64,000 bases of DNA, taken from assembly GCA_027038965.1 (NCBI GenBank), contig JALWFG010000013.1, forward strand, positions 1 through 64,000, written 5' to 3'. This DNA comes from Candidatus Desulfofervidaceae bacterium. GTDB taxonomy: Bacteria; Desulfobacterota; Desulfofervidia; Desulfofervidales; Desulfofervidaceae. The stretch's first letter is position 1; each line of letters opens with the position of its first letter. The position numbers and the translations under genes are program-made. Below the pieces are notes generated by a model, which was not told the DNA's origin, made no database searches, and was given only the letters and a program-made list of their open reading frames with translations. Below are positions 52,928-62,030 of this stretch, in pieces.

Positions 52928-55051
52928 ATGGGAAAGAAAAAAAGCAAAGAAAGAAGATGTGACGAAAAGGGTGTTTTAAGGTTTATGTCCAAATTGGGAA
53001 GACCTGTAAGTTTAAGGGAAATTTGCCGTTATTTTAAACTTACAAAGCAAAAGGAGTTAGTTAAAGGGCTTTTGGAGGGGCTTGAGAAAAAAGGAGAAAT
53101 TTTAAAAATAGGCCATAGGCGGTATGGTCTTACCAAAAAGATGAATTTGGTTGTGGGAAGGTTGGCCTGTCATCCTGATGGTTATGGATTTGTGATTCCA
53201 GATGAAGGCAAAGGGGATGTCTTTATTGCTCCCAGATATCTTAAAGAGGCGATGCATGGGGATAGAGTTGTTGTTCGTTTAGAAAAGAAAAGGCGAGGCA
53301 AGCTGAGAGAAGGGGAAATTATTCGGATTCTAGAAAGGAAAAATAAATATATTGTGGGTCGGTTTGAGACGGATGGTCAGGTAGGTTTTCTATTACCAGA
53401 AGAAAAGAAGTTTACTACAGAGGTGGTTGTTCCTCTATCCTGGGCAGGAGACGCCGCTTCTGGCCAGATGGTGATAGCCGAAATTGTGCGATATCCTAGT
53501 CCTAATAGAGGGGCCCTGGCTAAGGTTATAAAGACCCTGGGGGATGAAACATTGGCAGCCACACAGTCTGAAATTGTAACTTATAAGTATTCACTGCCCA
53601 AGGAATTTAGTAAAGTGGCTTTGACTGAGGCTCAAAGCAAGGCTCAGGAAGCTGTCCAATTGGGTGAGCGTAAAGATCTAAGAAGGTTTACCCTTTTTAC
53701 TATAGACGGGGAAAGGGCAAGGGATTTTGACGATGCTGTAGGTATAAAAAAAGAACGCAATGGCTATCGACTTTTTGTATCGATTGCCGATGTGGCCCAT
53801 TATGTAAGGACAGGCTCTGTTTTAGACCAAGAGGCCTACACCAGAGGCAACAGTGTATATTTTCCTGATAGAGTTTTGCCCATGCTTCCCTTTGAACTAT
53901 CTCAAGGGATTTGTAGCCTTAATCCCAATGAAGACCGCCTGGCCTTAACAGTGGAAATGAAATTTAGCTTTCGGGGGGATTTGCTTAATTATGATATTTA
54001 TGAGAGTGTGATTCGAAGTAAGGCAAGACTTACATATCGTCAAGTTCAAACCGTCTTGGATGGGGATAAAAGTGCAATAAAGAGTAAACGAATTATTAAC
54101 GCCCTTTATCATATGAAAAAATTGGCCCAAATTCTTCTTGAGCGTCGGAATCAAAGGGGGAGTCTTGACTTTGATTTGCCTGAGCCCGAAATTCGCTTAG
54201 ACCTTTTGGGACATACTACTGATATTTTGAGGGCTGAAAGGTTATTTGCCCATCGCATTATTGAAGAATTTATGATTGCTGCCAATGAGGTTGTGGCTGA
54301 GCATTTGACTGAAAAGGGATGGCCAGTAATATATCGGGTCCACGATAAACCTAGTGGTGAAAAAATGGCTATTTTTTCAAAATTTATTGAAACCTTAGGA
54401 TACACCTTGCCTAAAACAGAGGATTATACTCCTGTTGACTTTCAGAGGTTATTAAATGAAGTCAAGAACACACCTCATGAATTTTTGGTCCATCGCCTTT
54501 TACTCCGCTCTCTCAAACAGGCCCGTTATAGTGCCTTTAACATCGGTCACTTTGGCCTGGCTTCTGAGTGTTATGCCCATTTTACCTCGCCTATCCGTCG
54601 TTATGCCGATTTGATTGTCCATCGTCTTCTCAAGAAACAGCTTCGTGGGGCAAAACCCAAAGGGAAATGGATAGAAAAGCTTGAAGAAATGGCCCAGCAT
54701 ATTTCTGAACGGGAGCGCCTTGCCATGGAGGCCGAGAGGGAAATTGTAGATAGACTTCGGGTGCAGTTTATGGCCAATAAAATAGGCAATGAATATGAAG
54801 GAGTTATTTCAGGGGTAAACAGCTTCGGTTTTTTTGTAGAATTGAACGAGGTGTTTGTGGAAGGGGTAGTGAGGTTATCTTCTCTGCATGATGATTATTA
54901 CTTGCTTCAGGAAAGAACCTTTTCCCTGATTGGTAAACGCACTAAGCGTCAATTCCGGTTGGGAGACAGGGTAAAAGTAAAGGTGATAAACGTTAACCCT
55001 GCCCGAAGGGAAATAGAACTTCACTTAATTGACAAAATTTATCCCCAATGA
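52928..55051 (+). CDS. rnr: Ribonuclease R
   Basis: A 707-residue 3'-5' exoribonuclease. An N-terminal winged helix (SKLGRPVSLREICRYF, about 20-75) and two cold-shock domains (from LACHPDGYGFVIPDEGKGDV) are followed by the RNB domain with TIDGERARDFDDAVGI (metal-binding aspartates, about 263). A C-terminal S1 domain runs from YEGVISGVNSFGFFVEL. It degrades structured RNA. Its last 13 bp overlap a convergent gene remnant. Confidence 0.95.
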   Translation: MGKKKSKERRCDEKGVLRFMSKLGRPVSLREICRYFKLTKQKELVKGLLEGLEKKGEILKIGHRRYGLTKKMNLVVGRLACHPDGYGFVIPDEGKGDVFIAPRYLKEAMHGDRVVVRLEKKRRGKLREGEIIRILERKNKYIVGRFETDGQVGFLLPEEKKFTTEVVVPLSWAGDAASGQMVIAEIVRYPSPNRGALAKVIKTLGDETLAATQSEIVTYKYSLPKEFSKVALTEAQSKAQEAVQLGERKDLRRFTLFTIDGERARDFDDAVGIKKERNGYRLFVSIADVAHYVRTGSVLDQEAYTRGNSVYFPDRVLPMLPFELSQGICSLNPNEDRLALTVEMKFSFRGDLLNYDIYESVIRSKARLTYRQVQTVLDGDKSAIKSKRIINALYHMKKLAQILLERRNQRGSLDFDLPEPEIRLDLLGHTTDILRAERLFAHRIIEEFMIAANEVVAEHLTEKGWPVIYRVHDKPSGEKMAIFSKFIETLGYTLPKTEDYTPVDFQRLLNEVKNTPHEFLVHRLLLRSLKQARYSAFNIGHFGLASECYAHFTSPIRRYADLIVHRLLKKQLRGAKPKGKWIEKLEEMAQHISERERLAMEAEREIVDRLRVQFMANKIGNEYEGVISGVNSFGFFVELNEVFVEGVVRLSSLHDDYYLLQERTFSLIGKRTKRQFRLGDRVKVKVINVNPARREIELHLIDKIYPQ

Positions 55052-55332
55052 ATTTTAACTTTTCCTTCTCTTTGGATTTTTCTTTTAAATTCTTGTCTGA
55101 GCCCAAAGGCGTCTTGTGGACCACCTGTAAGCCAATGCCATTTACCCTCAAGTGCCTTGGCAGGCAGTTTTAACTCTATTCCATGCCGCCTGAGCAGATT
55201 TTTCTGGGCTTCGGTGAGGTAAATATCCTTTTGAAAGGAAACAAAATGGGCCTGTTTTCTTTTTATACGCCACCAATCATCAAAACGATGCTTAAAGAGA
55301 TAGGCTTCTGATAAAAAGGTTATTCTGCACTC
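55039..55332 (-). pseudogene. 3' remnant of a gene cut by a palindromic repeat
   Basis: A 97-codon open frame runs leftward into the end of rnr. It begins just after an in-frame TAA inside the dispersed palindrome and has no ATG, GTG or TTG codon. Its protein looks genuine: EAYLFKHRFDDWWRIKRKQ, then LTEAQKNLLRRHGIELKLP and GKWHWLTGGPQDAFGLRQE. The high Trp and conserved-looking GPQDAFGLR favour a real domain over chance. The 5' part of the gene is missing from the window. The family is not recognised. It belongs to the same leftward run as the three genes to the right. Confidence 0.65.
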
Positions 55333-55348
55333 TTAAGAGTACAGGACA
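55321..55348. repeat. 28-bp dispersed palindrome, copy 3
   Basis: TCTGCACTCTT and AAGAGTACAGGACA form the dyad; the left end has diverged (TATTCTG instead of TGTCCTG). It marks the breakpoint of the truncated gene on its left. Confidence 0.75.
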
Positions 55349-55393
55349 CACAATTATGCCAATTTGTCCATCTTTAAAGCATATCTTCTCTTC

Positions 55394-55924
55394 TCAATCT
55401 TTCTTGTCCTCAAAAAATTCAGGTGCCATCACCAGCACATCAGGCAGGCTCTTGCGAATGGCGTTAAAGTAGATTTCTCTTAAGTTAGGGTTTTTAGCAA
55501 TTTCATAAGGGACATTGAGAAGCCTTTTTTCCCTTCTGACAACATATCTGTTGAACTGCCTGCCAGTAATCTCTCTATGTAGATCGTTTGATTTTAGGTC
55601 TTTGTCCGGATGAACTTCTCTGGGAGAGAGGCTGTTTGACTTGGTCTGGACCGTGTTTTGAGTCTTCTTGGAAGTCAGCATATATCGGATGATCAAAGTT
55701 GCTCCCTTACCTTTTGAAGGTTGGTGCAGGATTTTGTCATTAGGACCCATGTTGTGCTTCATCACTTCACAGCACACCGGCATTCTGTGATTAGGCCCTG
55801 GGTAGCCTCCAACCCTTCTATGGAGATCCCCTGATTTTACATCTACATAAGGCAGCCCTTGCCTTTGGGCCGCCTGAAGGATGGCTGTTAACTCATTCTG
55901 AAAATCTTGAGCAGTAGGTGGCAT
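55394..55924 (-). CDS. Protein with a duplicated DLHR motif, unknown function
   Basis: A 176-residue basic protein. Residues 28-55 contain DVKSGDLHRRVGGYPG followed by NHRMPVCCEVM, and residues 69-81 contain PSKGKGATLIIRY. A second copy of the first motif, DLKSNDLHREITG, is at 109-121. I recall small uncharacterised bacterial proteins with this motif near DNA-modification or phage genes, but no function is established. The His/Arg/Cys set could bind metal or nucleic acid. AAGGAGG precedes its ATG. It follows the AGOG-like gene by 61 bp. Confidence 0.78.
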   Translation of the reverse strand: MPPTAQDFQNELTAILQAAQRQGLPYVDVKSGDLHRRVGGYPGPNHRMPVCCEVMKHNMGPNDKILHQPSKGKGATLIIRYMLTSKKTQNTVQTKSNSLSPREVHPDKDLKSNDLHREITGRQFNRYVVRREKRLLNVPYEIAKNPNLREIYFNAIRKSLPDVLVMAPEFFEDKKD

Positions 55925-55985
55925 TTTTTACCTCCTTAGGTAATTTTTAAAAATTATAAAATCATCAGGGATTTTGCCCAAACTT

Positions 55986-56711
55986 TCAGTTGATCCCTCC
56001 AGCCATTTGCCAGAGATAGCTATCAAGATGAAAGATGGTGATTTGAGGCCGTTCTTTTTGAATTTCCTTCAGTATGTCTTGCCATACCTCTTGAATGGCG
56101 GTTTCATTAAGTTTTTGAGGCCCCAAAAGCTGAAGCTTAGAGGTGATTTTTTTGATGCGGCTATCAACGGCAATAGGCATATTGCACTTGATTGCCTCTA
56201 CACCTACATTAAGCATCCGCAAGGCGATGAAAAGGCATTTCATAGCAAAGACAATGGTCTTTTTATAAGACCTTTGTCTCATTGTAAAGGCGAGCCTCTC
56301 CCAGATGGTATCAAAGGAGTCGGCTATTAGAAGTTTATCTGCCTGCCACAGCCATCTAGCCAATTCACTTTTTAAAAAGCGGAACAGGCGGTTTATTTTT
56401 GTCTCGTGGAAACGCTCGTTTTGATAAAAAGGTTTAAGCAGAGCAATTAGGTCATCGCGCCCTTGAGGGATTTTGCCTTTTTGCCCTAATTTCACAAGTT
56501 TGGGCCAATAGACTTTCTCGGCCCTGCCTTTAAGCTGGTAGTCATTGAGACCTGCAGTCAACATAAAGCAGATAAAGGTGTTTTCAGGATAAATTTTTGA
56601 AAGTGGCATGGTGAATTGCCATTCTGGCTCATTTCTTAGGTAATCCTCCCATTCCTTGTCCGAAATCCTTTTAAGGACTTGAATAACCCTGTCCATTGCT
56701 GCTTGATTCAT
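55986..56711 (-). CDS. AGOG-family 8-oxoguanine DNA glycosylase
   Basis: A 241-residue protein that aligns along its length with archaeal GO glycosylase from Pyrobaculum (recalled, not searched). Shared blocks are the start RVIQVLKRI, YQLKGRAEKVYW, then RQRSYKKTIVFAMKCL, PIAVDSRIKKIT and HLDSYLWQMAG. Lys151 and Asp183 correspond to the catalytic Lys and Asp of the helix-hairpin-helix glycosylase site. The enzyme would remove oxidised guanine and nick the strand. AAAGGAG precedes the ATG. It is typical of archaea and scattered bacteria, so transfer is likely. Confidence 0.85.
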   Translation of the reverse strand: MNQAAMDRVIQVLKRISDKEWEDYLRNEPEWQFTMPLSKIYPENTFICFMLTAGLNDYQLKGRAEKVYWPKLVKLGQKGKIPQGRDDLIALLKPFYQNERFHETKINRLFRFLKSELARWLWQADKLLIADSFDTIWERLAFTMRQRSYKKTIVFAMKCLFIALRMLNVGVEAIKCNMPIAVDSRIKKITSKLQLLGPQKLNETAIQEVWQDILKEIQKERPQITIFHLDSYLWQMAGGIN

Positions 56712-56769
56712 ATTTTCTCCTTTTAATCTGGCCTTTCAATAGGGCCCCGAGCGCCCCTAAATTTAACTA

Positions 56770-57405
56770 TCAACTAACAACTAGTTTGGTCTTAGAGATG
56801 TTGCCTTTCAAATCTAACTCAGGGACATTGCCACTTAAAAGATTGGCAAACCATTGGCCGGCCAAGGTGTAGTAATCCCGACCATAGGGGCCCATAATTG
56901 TCTTTCCATTTGAATCATAAAAACACAGCCTTTTGGCAAATGGGGTACTTTTAAAAGGAGAGAAATAACTGGAAGAAGTCAAAAAGATGGCCTCTTTGAA
57001 TTGGAACTTTGCCATATACCTCTTGAGACCAGCTACCAAGAGCCTTTTACAACTTGGTTTGACTTGAGAGATGGCCAGGTTGTAATCTAAGATGCCATCG
57101 GTTGGTCTTAAAAATCCGTAATAGGCCGAAAGGATAAGCACTCCTATTTGCCCTGCTCTTTGCCATAAATAGGGGTTAATCTGCCGATAGAAGACTCCAT
57201 TATATCGAAGACAGGCTGGATAGGGCCTTGAATTTTGAACAAACTGGCGGTAAGCGGCTTCGGTGCACTGGCGATAATCCCCAAACATTTCAAGGGGGAG
57301 GGAAGGCGTTAAGGAAACCCCTTTCAAAAGCCGTTTGATTTCAACATCTTTTCTCTTAGTGGCCGAGCAGGCCAAAATAAAGAGCCAGTCTTTTTTGCAA
57401 TTCAT
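56770..57405 (-). CDS. YaaA-like (peroxide-stress/DUF6884-type) protein
   Basis: A 211-residue protein. It opens LFILACSATKRKD and contains CLRYNGVFYRQINPYLWQ and VLILSAYYGFLRPTDGILDY, close to the 'LSGLYGLLRPLD' core of YaaA proteins, which bind DNA and limit iron-driven oxidative damage in E. coli. GPYGRDYYTLAGQW is near the end. AAGGGGG before the ATG at 57405 fixes the start. It is first of a three-gene leftward run with the AGOG-type glycosylase. Confidence 0.72.
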   Translation of the reverse strand: MNCKKDWLFILACSATKRKDVEIKRLLKGVSLTPSLPLEMFGDYRQCTEAAYRQFVQNSRPYPACLRYNGVFYRQINPYLWQRAGQIGVLILSAYYGFLRPTDGILDYNLAISQVKPSCKRLLVAGLKRYMAKFQFKEAIFLTSSSYFSPFKSTPFAKRLCFYDSNGKTIMGPYGRDYYTLAGQWFANLLSGNVPELDLKGNISKTKLVVS

Positions 57406-57509
57406 GTTTTCCCCCTTATTTCTTTTCAAGATATATTTTAATTATTAAACTCATTTTGTCAAGGTTGAATTTTTTACCTTGAAATAAAGGCTTGCTTTTT
57501 AAATAACAA

Positions 57510-58208
57510 ATGGTTATGATGGAAACGATGGAGATTAAAGAGGCCTTAAGTACAATTGCCATAGGGCTTAGACGGCTTGGAGAGGCCCAGCAGGACTGGG
57601 AGCGGGTCCAGATAGGTTGGCAGGCCGGTAAGCCTCCCTTTGACGACTTTTTTTATTATATAGCCCTAAGTGCAGTCTGGCAGACCTTTAGCCAAAGGAT
57701 AGAAGGGGAGCAAAGAAGGATGTTGGTGCTTGATTTGTATAAGGCTTTTAAGAGGGTTGTTCAAGGAGAAGATTTTGGGGTGATAGAGAGGGTACTAAGA
57801 GAATATAAGGCCTCTCGGTTTATGGCTGGAGTGAATCTGTTTTCGCTTTGGACAAAAATAATCAGGGCATTAGGAGATGTAAAAGGGATTTCTGATCCGC
57901 TTTTGATTCAGAAAACGGCGGAGAAAATTTCTTCACGCACTCAGCACTGGCTTATTTATGCCCCTTTAGAGGCGGCCATTGTGGTAGGCGGGATTTTTCC
58001 TGCTTTAGAAGAAATTGTGCCTCCTCTTGGCAAAAGGGTTATGGCCGGTTTTGTAGAATTGGGTCTTCACTTTGGTTATCCTCCCATCAGAAAGGAGCTT
58101 GAGGTTATTCACCGTTTTTTGTTACACTTGGCCGCCATGGCAGGTACCAATCACCTTATTATTGAAATGGGGATCTGGCAGATGGGAGGCTCACACCAGC
58201 AAAGGTGA
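57510..58208 (+). CDS. Helical protein of unknown function
   Basis: A protein of up to 232 residues, divergent from the YaaA/AGOG run, with its start 104 bp away. ATG codons at 57510, 57519 and 57528 are possible and none has a clear ribosome-binding site. Most of it is predicted helix (IKEALSTIAIGLRRLGEAQQ, FKRVVQGEDFGVIERVLREY). A hydrophobic glycine-containing segment (PLEAAIVVGGIFPALEEIV) might be a buried helix rather than a true membrane span. No family recognised. Shared promoter region with the DNA-repair-like run suggests common control. Confidence 0.7.
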   Translation: MVMMETMEIKEALSTIAIGLRRLGEAQQDWERVQIGWQAGKPPFDDFFYYIALSAVWQTFSQRIEGEQRRMLVLDLYKAFKRVVQGEDFGVIERVLREYKASRFMAGVNLFSLWTKIIRALGDVKGISDPLLIQKTAEKISSRTQHWLIYAPLEAAIVVGGIFPALEEIVPPLGKRVMAGFVELGLHFGYPPIRKELEVIHRFLLHLAAMAGTNHLIIEMGIWQMGGSHQQR

Positions 58209-58304
58209 TTCCCTCAAGGGAGCCTCTACCAGAGACAAGTGAAAAATTTTAATTACTAAATAGGACTTTTCCCTGACAATAAATAACCTTGCGGGGGGGC
58301 AGGA

Positions 58305-58450
58305 GTGCTTAGTGCTAGTTGTTATTCTTTGGCTTTAAGGTAAGGTTTCCCCTCTACAACCTCTTACTTCACTGTTTACCACTCACTATCGACCATCAAC
58401 CAATTAAGGTGCGGGTACTTTTGGAGAAAAAGTGGACTTTGGGGTTCAAA
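58305..58450. repeat. Dispersed intergenic repeat, family 2, copy 2
   Basis: Shares AGTGCTTAGTGCTAG-type heptamers, CTCTACAACCTCTTACTTC, CCATCAACCAATTAAGG, TGCGGG and TTTTGGAGAAAAAG with 40616-40776. Same orientation, no reading frame. The remaining 58209-58590 gap shows nothing else. Confidence 0.7.
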
Positions 58451-58590
58451 AAATCTTTTTTGGGGCGGATGTAATGGTCTTTATTATCAATCTAAAATAG
58501 GGTAAGGAGAGATTTTTATTTTCTCTGTCTTTTCTCTTGTGTGGACAAGTTGGAAGGAGACTTTGAAAGAGTTTGAAACAACCATTAAAA

Positions 58591-58666
58591 TGGCTCCCCG
58601 GGCCGGACTCGAACCAGCAACCTAGTGGTTAACAGCCACCCGCTCTGCCGATTGAGCTACCGGGGA
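58591..58666 (-). tRNA. tRNA-Asn (anticodon GTT)
   Basis: On the minus strand: acceptor TCCCCGG/CCGGGGA, D-arm GCTCAATCGGCAGAGC, anticodon stem GGTGG/CCACT with loop CTGTTAA, and T-arm GCTGG-TTCGAGT-CCGGC. The CCA is encoded. It follows trpA by 50 bp on the same strand. Confidence 0.95.
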
Positions 58667-58716
58667 GCAACTAGCTATTTAATAACAGTTTTTTAGAAAA
58701 AATCAAGAGGAGAGGT

Positions 58717-59517
58717 TCAATTTTTTATCTTTGTCGCTTGAGCCAGTTGGGATATAAATTTTCCTACTTGAGCACAGGCTTCATCTGCAGTCTTGCTTTT
58801 TTCTATAATACGCACGATAGCACTTCCTACCACAATGCCATCGGTATAAGGCACCAGGTTTTGCACCTGCTCTGGGGAAGAAATGCCAAAGCCAACTGCA
58901 ATAGGTTTTGGGGTAATTTGTTTAAGTTGTCTCAGGTTTTCAATCAGGTCTTGGGGCAATTCTTTCCTAGCTCCTGTAACCCCGGTAACAGATACATAGT
59001 AAATAAAACCTGAACTTTTTGAGGCAATCTTTTTGGCCCTGTCTATAGGGGTAGTGGGAGCGATCAGGAAGATGTTGTCTAATTTATATTCCCGACAGTA
59101 TTTGAACCATTGCCCTGATTCTTCTACTGGCATGTCAGGGATGATAAATCCATTTATACCCGCCTGAGCGGCATCTTGAACCAGCCTTTTGAGTCCATAT
59201 TGATAAAATGGATTGTAATATCCCATGAGCACAATTGGCATTTCTATTTGTGAGCGCACTTCTTTGACCAATTCAATGATGTCCTTTAAGGTAATGCCGT
59301 TTTTCAAGGCCCGCTGGGAGGCCGCCTGAATGGTAGGTCCATCGGCCAAAGGGTCAGAGAAGGGTACTCCTAGTTCCAAGATGTCGCCACCGTTTTGGGC
59401 AATGGCGAAGATAAGCCTTTTTGTGGTTTCAATGTCCGGGTCCCCGGCCGTAATAAAGGGAATCAACACCCGTCGTCCTTGTCTCTGGGCCTTTTTAAAT
59501 ACTTTTTTTATGGTCAT
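58717..59517 (-). CDS. trpA: Tryptophan synthase alpha chain
   Basis: A 266-residue TIM-barrel subunit that cleaves indole-3-glycerol phosphate. It has [35 protein letters not shown] with the catalytic Glu, [14 protein letters not shown] (Asp), [15 protein letters not shown] and [14 protein letters not shown] at 59517 behind GGGAG is preferred to a TTG at 59550. It overlaps trpB by 23 bp, fitting equal production of both chains. Confidence 0.96.
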   Translation of the reverse strand: MTIKKVFKKAQRQGRRVLIPFITAGDPDIETTKRLIFAIAQNGGDILELGVPFSDPLADGPTIQAASQRALKNGITLKDIIELVKEVRSQIEMPIVLMGYYNPFYQYGLKRLVQDAAQAGINGFIIPDMPVEESGQWFKYCREYKLDNIFLIAPTTPIDRAKKIASKSSGFIYYVSVTGVTGARKELPQDLIENLRQLKQITPKPIAVGFGISSPEQVQNLVPYTDGIVVGSAIVRIIEKSKTADEACAQVGKFISQLAQATKIKN

Positions 59518-60703
59518 TTTTTTCTCCCTTTTTAACTCTTTCAAAGACAATTCCCAGATCTTTGTCTCCCCGACCAGACAGGTTTATTATAATAATCTGG
59601 TCTTTTTCTAATTTAGGGGCTAGTTTGGTTGCATAAGCCACGGCATGGGCGCTTTCAAGCGCCGGGATGATGCCTTCTATTTCAGACAGCAAATGAAAGG
59701 CTTCTAGGGCTTCTTTATCTGTAACAGCAGTGTAAAAGGCAAATTTTTCATCTTTATAGTAGCTGTGTTCTGGCCCTACCCCTGGGTAATCAAGTCCTGG
59801 GGCAATGGAATGGGTAGGTTGAATCTGGCCATCTGGGGTTTGAAGAAGATAGCTCATAGCTCCATGTAAAATGCCTATACTGCCGGCGCAAAGGGTGGCG
59901 GAATGACTGCCTTTGTCCAGTCCCAATCCTGCGGCTTCTACCCCGATGAGTTTGACATCATCCCTTTTAAAGGGATAAAAGATGCCCATGGCATTGCTAC
60001 CACCGCCAACACAGGCAATAATGTAGTCTGGCAGGCGGCCTTCGGCCTGCTTGATTTGCCTTCGGGCCTCTTTCCCTATAACAGATTGAAAGTCCCGTAC
60101 CATCGTGGGGTAGGGATGAGGCCCCACAACCGAGCCAATTAAATAATAGGTAGTGCGTACATTGGTCACCCAATCTCTGATGGCCTCATTGATGGCATCT
60201 TTTAATGTCCGGCTGCCTTGTTTGACCGGAATGACCTCTGCCCCTAAAAGCTTCATCCGAAAGACATTCATCTCCTGTCGCTTGGTGTCTTCTTCGCCCA
60301 TATAAACTACACATTCAAGTCCCAGCAGGGCACAGGCCGTGGCCGTGGCCACCCCATGCTGGCCAGCCCCTGTTTCCGCAATGATGCGTTTTTTGCCCAT
60401 GCGTTTGGCCAGAAGGGCCTGACCAATGGTGTTGTTGATTTTATGAGCGCCGGTGTGGTTTAAGTCTTCCCTTTTAAAATAAATTTTGGCCCCACCAAGG
60501 TGTTCGGTAAGCCTTTTGGCAAAATAAAGGGGACTAGGACGTCCCACATAATGTTTGAGATAGTACCTAAATTCTTTTTGAAAGGCACGGTCTCTCTTGG
60601 CTTCTTTGTAAGCCTGTTCTAGTTCAGCCAAAAGGGGCATTAGGGTTTCAGGCACATATTTACCGCCATAAATTCCAAAGCGTCCTCTTTTGTCCGGTAG
60701 CAT
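59495..60703 (-). CDS. trpB: Tryptophan synthase beta chain
   Basis: A 402-residue PLP enzyme joining indole and serine. [20 protein letters not shown] holds the PLP lysine. [19 protein letters not shown] (catalytic Glu region), [13 protein letters not shown] (phosphate loop) and [11 protein letters not shown] follow. It is TrpB1-type, with trpA directly downstream. Confidence 0.97.
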   Translation of the reverse strand: MLPDKRGRFGIYGGKYVPETLMPLLAELEQAYKEAKRDRAFQKEFRYYLKHYVGRPSPLYFAKRLTEHLGGAKIYFKREDLNHTGAHKINNTIGQALLAKRMGKKRIIAETGAGQHGVATATACALLGLECVVYMGEEDTKRQEMNVFRMKLLGAEVIPVKQGSRTLKDAINEAIRDWVTNVRTTYYLIGSVVGPHPYPTMVRDFQSVIGKEARRQIKQAEGRLPDYIIACVGGGSNAMGIFYPFKRDDVKLIGVEAAGLGLDKGSHSATLCAGSIGILHGAMSYLLQTPDGQIQPTHSIAPGLDYPGVGPEHSYYKDEKFAFYTAVTDKEALEAFHLLSEIEGIIPALESAHAVAYATKLAPKLEKDQIIIINLSGRGDKDLGIVFERVKKGEKNDHKKSI

Positions 60704-60715
60704 TTGAATAACTCC

Positions 60716-61342
60716 TTAAATGTTTTGCCATATTTCAAATACTTGCTGCATTTTTTCCCTGTCTTTCACACCAGGTGACTTCTCTATACCACTATTCACA
60801 TCAATTGCATAGGGACTTACCGTTTTGATAGCCATTTCAATATTGTCTGGCGAAAGACCACCTGCTAAAATAATGGGTATGCCTATTTTTTGGGCCTCTA
60901 CGGCCAAGTTCCAGTTAAATGTCCTACCTGTGCCTCCAGGTAATCCCTTTTTATAGGTATCTAAAAGGAGCCCCTTTACCTTCCCCTGATATAGGGACAA
61001 ATCGGAAAGTTGGGTTTCGTCCTTTATGCGAATGGCTTTAATGCACGGCAATCCAAGCTTTAGACAAAACTCTGGGGATTCACTACCATGAAGCTGGACA
61101 AGATTTAACCTGCAGAAATCATAAATTTGTCTTATTGCTTTTATTTCTTCGTTAACAAATACACCTACAGTAGATACAAACGGCGGGAGTTCAGCAATAA
61201 TTCCTTGTGCCCTTTCTGGCCTGATATATCGGGGACTCTTTTTATAAAAAATAAACCCCAGGGCATAGGCACCCAATGATGCGGCTAAAAGGGCATCTTC
61301 TAAGCGGGTTATCCCACAGATTTTGATTCGCACCCTTTGCAT
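60716..61342 (-). CDS. trpF: Phosphoribosylanthranilate isomerase
   Basis: A 208-residue TIM-barrel. IKICGITRLEDALLAASLGA contains the catalytic Cys. LNLVQLHGSESPEFC, LLLDTYKKGLPGGTGRTF (Asp) and ILAGGLSPDNI with IDVNSGIEKSPGVKD follow. It lies 12 bp upstream of trpB and 37 bp downstream of a marC-type gene. Confidence 0.96.
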   Translation of the reverse strand: MQRVRIKICGITRLEDALLAASLGAYALGFIFYKKSPRYIRPERAQGIIAELPPFVSTVGVFVNEEIKAIRQIYDFCRLNLVQLHGSESPEFCLKLGLPCIKAIRIKDETQLSDLSLYQGKVKGLLLDTYKKGLPGGTGRTFNWNLAVEAQKIGIPIILAGGLSPDNIEMAIKTVSPYAIDVNSGIEKSPGVKDREKMQQVFEIWQNI

Positions 61343-61379
61343 ACACCAAGATTAGCATAAGCAAATTAAATCTACAAGG

Positions 61380-62030
61380 TTAGTGAAGGGCCTTTTCTAG
61401 CAGATAGGGCATTGTTTCATGGAGCCCTGCCAAGATAAATTGAATAGATATAGCTGCCAATATGAGCCCCATGATTCTGTTTATGATGTTTATTCCCGTC
61501 TGGCCGAGGATTTTTTGAATATAGACAGATTCACGCAGTATAAAATATACCCCTATAGAGGTCAAAATAATGGCCAATAAAAGTTCTAGGACTTCCCAAA
61601 GGCTCTGAGCGGCCGTTCTTAAGACCAACACAGTAGTAATAGCGGCTGGGCCACTTAATAATGGAATGGCAAGGGGAACTATGGCAATGTCTTCCTTCTG
61701 TATTCCTTCCATGTGTTCTTCAGGAGTAGTCTTTACCCTAGAAGACTTGGCTTGAAGCATGTGGAGGGAAATCACAAAAAGGATAATTCCTCCAGCAATG
61801 CGAAAAGAAGGAAGGGTAATTCCAAAAATATGAAGAATTTTATTCCCTAATATAGCAAATACCAGAAGTACACAGCCACAGGTTATAGAGGCCAACTTGA
61901 CAGTATGATAGTGTCTGGAAACTGGTTGGCCTTCAGATATCCCTAAGTATATTGGTATGGCTCCAACAGGATTAACGATTACAAAAATAGAAGTAAGGGT
62001 CTTTATGAAAAAAATTACCTCTTTAGGCAT
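61380..62030 (-). CDS. MarC-family membrane protein
   Basis: A 216-residue inner-membrane protein with six hydrophobic segments, of the MarC/NAAT (UPF0056) family. VIVNPVGAIPIYLGISEG near the N terminus and IAIVPLAIPLLSGPAAITTV in the middle are the family repeats with conserved NPVG and PLxxGP. Its transport role is uncertain. It overlaps trpC by 8 bp and sits inside the tryptophan operon, which suggests coupled expression and possibly an amino-acid-linked function. Confidence 0.92.
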   Translation of the reverse strand: MPKEVIFFIKTLTSIFVIVNPVGAIPIYLGISEGQPVSRHYHTVKLASITCGCVLLVFAILGNKILHIFGITLPSFRIAGGIILFVISLHMLQAKSSRVKTTPEEHMEGIQKEDIAIVPLAIPLLSGPAAITTVLVLRTAAQSLWEVLELLLAIILTSIGVYFILRESVYIQKILGQTGINIINRIMGLILAAISIQFILAGLHETMPYLLEKALH

